Assembly: GCA_964352225.1 (NCBI GenBank)
Contig: CAYGRM010000138.1
Location: 1 to 15,270, forward strand
Direction: 5' to 3'
Length of the DNA stretch: 15,270 nucleotides
Source: CAJQQY01 sp964352225
Lineage (GTDB): Bacteria; Bacteroidota; Bacteroidia; Chitinophagales; Saprospiraceae
Part shown: piece after piece, positions 12,934 to 15,270 of the stretch
How the letters are laid out: every line of letters begins with the position of its first letter
How positions within the stretch are numbered: the stretch's first letter is position 1
The notes under the pieces: generated by a model
Database searches by the model: none
Seen by the model: the letters and a program-made list of their open reading frames with translations, nothing else
What the model was told of the DNA's origin: nothing
Made by a program: the position numbers and the translations under genes

Positions 12934-14067
12934 ATGAAAAATTTGTTTTCTCTTGTTTTCGCTGGAATCATTGGTGGAATGATAACACTCGCTGGCGTTT
13001 ACTTGCTCCGTACTTCTCCAGTAGAAAATACACCGACTATTGAAAAGTATGCTCAACCTGTTTCCAATAATTTAAATGTTAGAGCTGGCTCTGCTACAGC
13101 TCCATTTGACTTTGCAGATGCAGCGGAAAAGGCTACACCTTCTGTGGTTCATATTACTGCGACTAGTGGTCGAAGTGAACAAGAAAGTACAGGAACACCT
13201 CTTGACTTCTTTTTTGGAAACCCTGGGCAAGGAGGTCCTAGAGGAGGAACTGGATCAGGTGTGATTTATAGTTCGGATGGCTATATTATTACGAATAATC
13301 ACGTAATCGAAGATGCTAGTAATATTGAAGTTACGCTATCCAACAATCGAACTTACAAAGCTGAAGTGGTCGGAACAGAAGCACAAGCTGATTTAGCTGT
13401 TCTAAAAATTGATGCTCGTCAATTACCTACCTTAAAACAAGCGGATTCTGATCGAGCTCGAATCGGAGAGTGGGTTTTGGCTGTCGGTAACCCTTTTGAT
13501 TTGAATTCAACAGTTACAGCTGGAATTATCAGCGCAAAAGGAAGAGACATTGGTATTATTCGAGGTAACACTTCTATCGAATCTTTTATCCAAACCGATG
13601 CTGCTGTCAATCCTGGAAATAGTGGTGGAGCACTCATTGATGCTCAAGGGCGATTGCTTGGAATAAATACGGCTATCGCTACTCAAACTGGAAGTTATTC
13701 TGGTTACTCATTTGCTATTCCAGTAAATTTCATGAATAAAATTGCTCAAGATATTATTGAATTTGGCTCCTATCAAAGAGGATTTCTGGGTATCAATATT
13801 CGAAATTTAAATAATGATCTAGCCAATGAATTAGGATTGAACATTACCCAAGGAGTTCTTGTTAGTAACCTTGTAGAAGGGGGTGCAGCAGAATATGCAG
13901 GAATAAAAGTAGATGACGTTATCATTAAAGTAAATGGAATGCAAGTAAACTCTGCTCCAAAATTACAAGAGTTAGTGGGAACTAAACGCCAGGGAGAAAA
14001 AGTTACTATTACTGTAAATAGGAGTGGAAAAATTAAAGAAATTCCTGTAACTTTAATGAAAGGGTAA
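12934..14067 (+). CDS. htrA: HtrA/Deg-family serine protease, membrane-anchored, single PDZ
   Basis: Envelope protein-quality-control protease. The 377 aa protein has an N-terminal hydrophobic segment (residues 4-25), which is a signal anchor or uncleaved signal peptide. A low-complexity linker leads to the trypsin-like domain (about 58-275) with catalytic H123 (ITNNHVIEDA), D153 (QADLAVLKI) and S230 (NPGNSGGAL). A glycine-rich loop, GNPGQGGPRGGTGSG, at 95-109 corresponds to the family's variable loop LA but is short. One PDZ domain follows (about 282-375, beginning RGFLGINI). DegP-like relatives usually carry two PDZ domains and about 450-500 aa; the one-PDZ, anchored layout resembles DegS or HhoA types. 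The ATG at 12934 is well supported by the signal sequence. It is divergent from the HD-domain gene. Confidence 0.95.
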   Translation: MKNLFSLVFAGIIGGMITLAGVYLLRTSPVENTPTIEKYAQPVSNNLNVRAGSATAPFDFADAAEKATPSVVHITATSGRSEQESTGTPLDFFFGNPGQGGPRGGTGSGVIYSSDGYIITNNHVIEDASNIEVTLSNNRTYKAEVVGTEAQADLAVLKIDARQLPTLKQADSDRARIGEWVLAVGNPFDLNSTVTAGIISAKGRDIGIIRGNTSIESFIQTDAAVNPGNSGGALIDAQGRLLGINTAIATQTGSYSGYSFAIPVNFMNKIAQDIIEFGSYQRGFLGINIRNLNNDLANELGLNITQGVLVSNLVEGGAAEYAGIKVDDVIIKVNGMQVNSAPKLQELVGTKRQGEKVTITVNRSGKIKEIPVTLMKG

Positions 14068-14103
14068 TTAAAAAATTAGAAAGTGACTTTTGGTTTTTTA
14101 ATT
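14066..14103 (+). terminator. Weak AT-rich hairpin at the htrA stop codon
   Basis: AATTAAAAAA (14066-14075) and TTTTTTAATT (14094-14103) are perfect 10-nt inverse complements around an 18-nt loop, starting within the TAA stop. The stem is all A-T with no following T-run, so termination would be poor. The strong terminator is about 190 nt further on. Confidence 0.3.
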
Positions 14104-14287
14104 GTCTTAAAAACAGAATCTTAAACATTAAAAAAACATCATCTATTTTAGTTTTTAGGATTTTATTAACACTTTTTTTGAAACATTTTTTAGCAGAAAG
14201 TGGTTAGTATATTATAGATAAGTAATAATCTAATTTCAGATATATAAAGAAACTTGTTTAAAGTTGGTTTTTCGTTTTGTTTTGATG

Positions 14288-14323
14288 CGTCTGTCCTGTT
14301 CTTCAGGACGGACGTTTTTTTTT
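14288..14323 (+). terminator. Strong intrinsic terminator upstream of comF
   Basis: CGTCTGTCCTG (14288-14298) pairs with CAGGACGGACG (14304-14314), an 11-bp GC-rich stem with one G-U pair and a TTCTT loop, followed by T9. It ends transcription coming from the htrA side, so comF needs its own promoter. Confidence 0.93.
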
Positions 14324-14338
14324 GCCCTAGACTCAAAG

Positions 14339-14372
14339 AATATTGTTATCTCAAATACATGAAAACAATATT
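14339..14372 (+). repeat. Inverted repeat in the comF leader
   Basis: AATATTGTT (14339-14347) and AACAATATT (14364-14372) are perfect 9-nt inverse complements separated by 16 nt, ending 34 nt before the comF start. It could be an operator or a leader hairpin. The AT-rich sequence makes chance plausible. Confidence 0.3.
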
Positions 14373-14406
14373 TTCATAGTACTCCAATATTACTTATTTT
14401 AAAGGA

Positions 14407-15111
14407 ATGAAAGCATTCCTACAATCTCTCGACGATGCCTTTTGTTTGTTTTATCCACGCCTCTGTTTGGCTTGTGGAAAACGGCATTTACCTCCTAAAC
14501 AAGTCCTCTGTATTACTTGTGAATTTCGCTTGCCTCGAACTGATTTTCATCTATTTAAAGAAAATGATTTTACCAAAAAACTTTGGGGACGGGTAGATAT
14601 TTACACCGCTACTTCGCTATTTTATTTTTTGAAAAAAAGTAAAACACAAAACTTAATTCATAATTTAAAATACAAAGGAAAAAAAGAGGTAGGAATTATT
14701 TTGGGAAAAATGCTCGGTAGAACTTTACTTAAATCTGAACTCTACCAAAACATAGATTTGATCGTTCCGGTTCCGTTGCATCTCAAAAAAGAAATCAAAC
14801 GAGGTTTTAATCAAAGCGATGTGTTTGCTCAGGGGCTTTCTGAAGCAATGGAAATTCCTTGGTCAAAAAATACACTAGAAAGAAAATTCTTCACAGAAAC
14901 TCAAACTCAAAAATCAAGAATCGAACGCTTCCAAAATGTCATCAAAGCTTTCCATGTCAAGCAACCTGATTTACTAAAAAACAAACATATTCTTTTGGTG
15001 GACGATGTTTTGACTACTGGTGCAACGCTTGAAGCTGCTGCGATAAAAATTTTAGAAGTGGAAGGAACGAAGGTGAGTATGGCAACGATTGCCTTTGCTA
15101 AAAATGATTAA
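14407..15111 (+). CDS. comF: ComF-family phosphoribosyltransferase-like protein
   Basis: Cytoplasmic ComF/GntX-type protein linked to DNA uptake in naturally competent bacteria; in most species its enzymatic role is unproven. The 234 aa length is typical. An N-terminal zinc ribbon has C20, C23 (CLACG) and C35, C38 (CITC). The C-terminal phosphoribosyltransferase fold carries VPVPLHLKKEIKRGFNQS (120-137), a family hallmark, and the PRPP-binding loop LLVDDVLTTGAT (196-207). The ATG at 14407 is preceded by AAAGGA, too close for an ideal Shine-Dalgarno sequence, but it is the only start that keeps the normal N-terminus. No other competence genes are nearby. It converges on bcp. Confidence 0.92.
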   Translation: MKAFLQSLDDAFCLFYPRLCLACGKRHLPPKQVLCITCEFRLPRTDFHLFKENDFTKKLWGRVDIYTATSLFYFLKKSKTQNLIHNLKYKGKKEVGIILGKMLGRTLLKSELYQNIDLIVPVPLHLKKEIKRGFNQSDVFAQGLSEAMEIPWSKNTLERKFFTETQTQKSRIERFQNVIKAFHVKQPDLLKNKHILLVDDVLTTGATLEAAAIKILEVEGTKVSMATIAFAKND

Positions 15112-15112
15112 A

Positions 15113-15148
15113 TCAGTAATCAGCAGGCAATTGCCTACTGATTACTGA
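15113..15148. terminator. Long palindrome between the convergent comF and bcp genes
   Basis: An 18-nt left arm (15113-15130, starting TCAGTAATCAG) and an 18-nt right arm (15131-15148, ending CTGATTACTGA) meet with no spacer. They differ at one position, which is a C-A mismatch in plus-strand RNA but a G-U pair in minus-strand RNA. It begins 1 nt after the comF stop and lies 8 nt past the bcp stop. No real T-run follows, so it is a terminator-like or mRNA-end-protecting element; the G-U pair favours a role in the bcp transcript. Confidence 0.6.
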
Positions 15149-15156
15149 AAACTGAT

Positions 15157-15270
15157 TTATCCTGCTAGAATTTGTGCTGCGTGATCTTTTGATTTCACTT
15201 TGGTAATTACCTGCTCAATCTTTCCTTTTTCATCAATGACAAAAGTCGTTCGATGTAATCCGTCAAACTC
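15157..15270 (-). CDS. bcp: Bcp-type thiol peroxidase (peroxiredoxin), C-terminal fragment
   Basis: Only the last 37 codons are in the window; the 5' part lies beyond the right edge. The visible sequence contains LHRTTFVIDEKGKIEQVITK and ends KVKSKDHAAQILAG. This is the C-terminal strand-helix of the thioredoxin-dependent peroxiredoxin Q/Bcp family, which reduces hydrogen peroxide and organic hydroperoxides. The peroxidatic cysteine would lie in the missing part, so completeness cannot be judged. The fragment is short, but the R-x-T-F-(V/L)-I-D-x-x-G-x-I pattern and the VKxKxHA end are characteristic. Confidence 0.82.
   Translation of the reverse strand, partial: EFDGLHRTTFVIDEKGKIEQVITKVKSKDHAAQILAG

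Larger units (their letters stand above)
14068..14406 (+). other. AT-rich gap between htrA and comF
   Basis: This 339-nt gap holds no ORF of note. It contains the weak hairpin at the htrA stop, about 180 nt of AT-rich sequence without clear motifs, a strong terminator (14288-14323) and an inverted repeat before comF (14339-14372). The stretch 14104-14323 is either a long htrA 3' UTR or a separate small RNA ending at the terminator. Confidence 0.6.

Noticed and set aside
7079..14215. 13-nt repeat GTTAGTATATTAT at 7079-7091 and 14203-14215
   Set aside because: Exact matches of this length are expected by chance several times in 15 kb of AT-rich sequence, and the contexts differ.

Overview
The window looks like a piece of a low-GC Bacteroidota chromosome. 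The evidence is a diheme cytochrome b succinate dehydrogenase set in the order C-A-B, A-rich leaders mostly without Shine-Dalgarno sequences, a candidate TTTG/TAnnTTTG promoter, a multi-PAS orphan histidine kinase and a secreted M28 peptidase. A Saprospiria-like lineage is my best guess, but the sequence alone does not settle it. Gene content is mostly housekeeping. I see no phage, insertion sequence, CRISPR array, tRNA or rRNA.

Layout. At 268-3862 (+) lies the sdhCAB operon, closed by a strong bidirectional terminator. From 3932 to 9063 (-) are a small secreted protein of unknown function, a four-PAS cytoplasmic histidine kinase and htpG. They are spaced by individual terminators, so they are probably separate transcription units. 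The long gap 9064-10207 has no protein gene of normal size but is rich in structure. From 10208 to 12649 (-) are a secreted M28 metallopeptidase and an HD-domain protein. Then come a membrane-anchored HtrA protease (+), comF (+) and the 3' end of a Bcp-type peroxiredoxin (-) that runs off the window.

The most notable part is 9721-10087. Two tandem copies of an apparently structured RNA lie there, about 205 nt apart. Each has a C-rich segment (CCTCCCA), a variable middle, a small GAAA/GAAG hairpin and a long hairpin with a TTGGGGGG loop. The C-rich segment can pair with the G-rich loop in both copies, which suggests a conserved pseudoknot or kissing contact. The second copy ends in a U8 intrinsic terminator. 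Upstream are sigma-54-like promoter motifs, a 24-nt perfect palindrome nested in a larger inverted repeat, and a possible 9-codon ORF with a strong Shine-Dalgarno sequence. I do not recognise this RNA as a known family.

Functionally, sdhCAB serves the TCA cycle and respiration. HtpG and HtrA are protein-quality-control factors, and Bcp handles peroxides. The kinase senses an unknown cytoplasmic signal and has no response regulator nearby.
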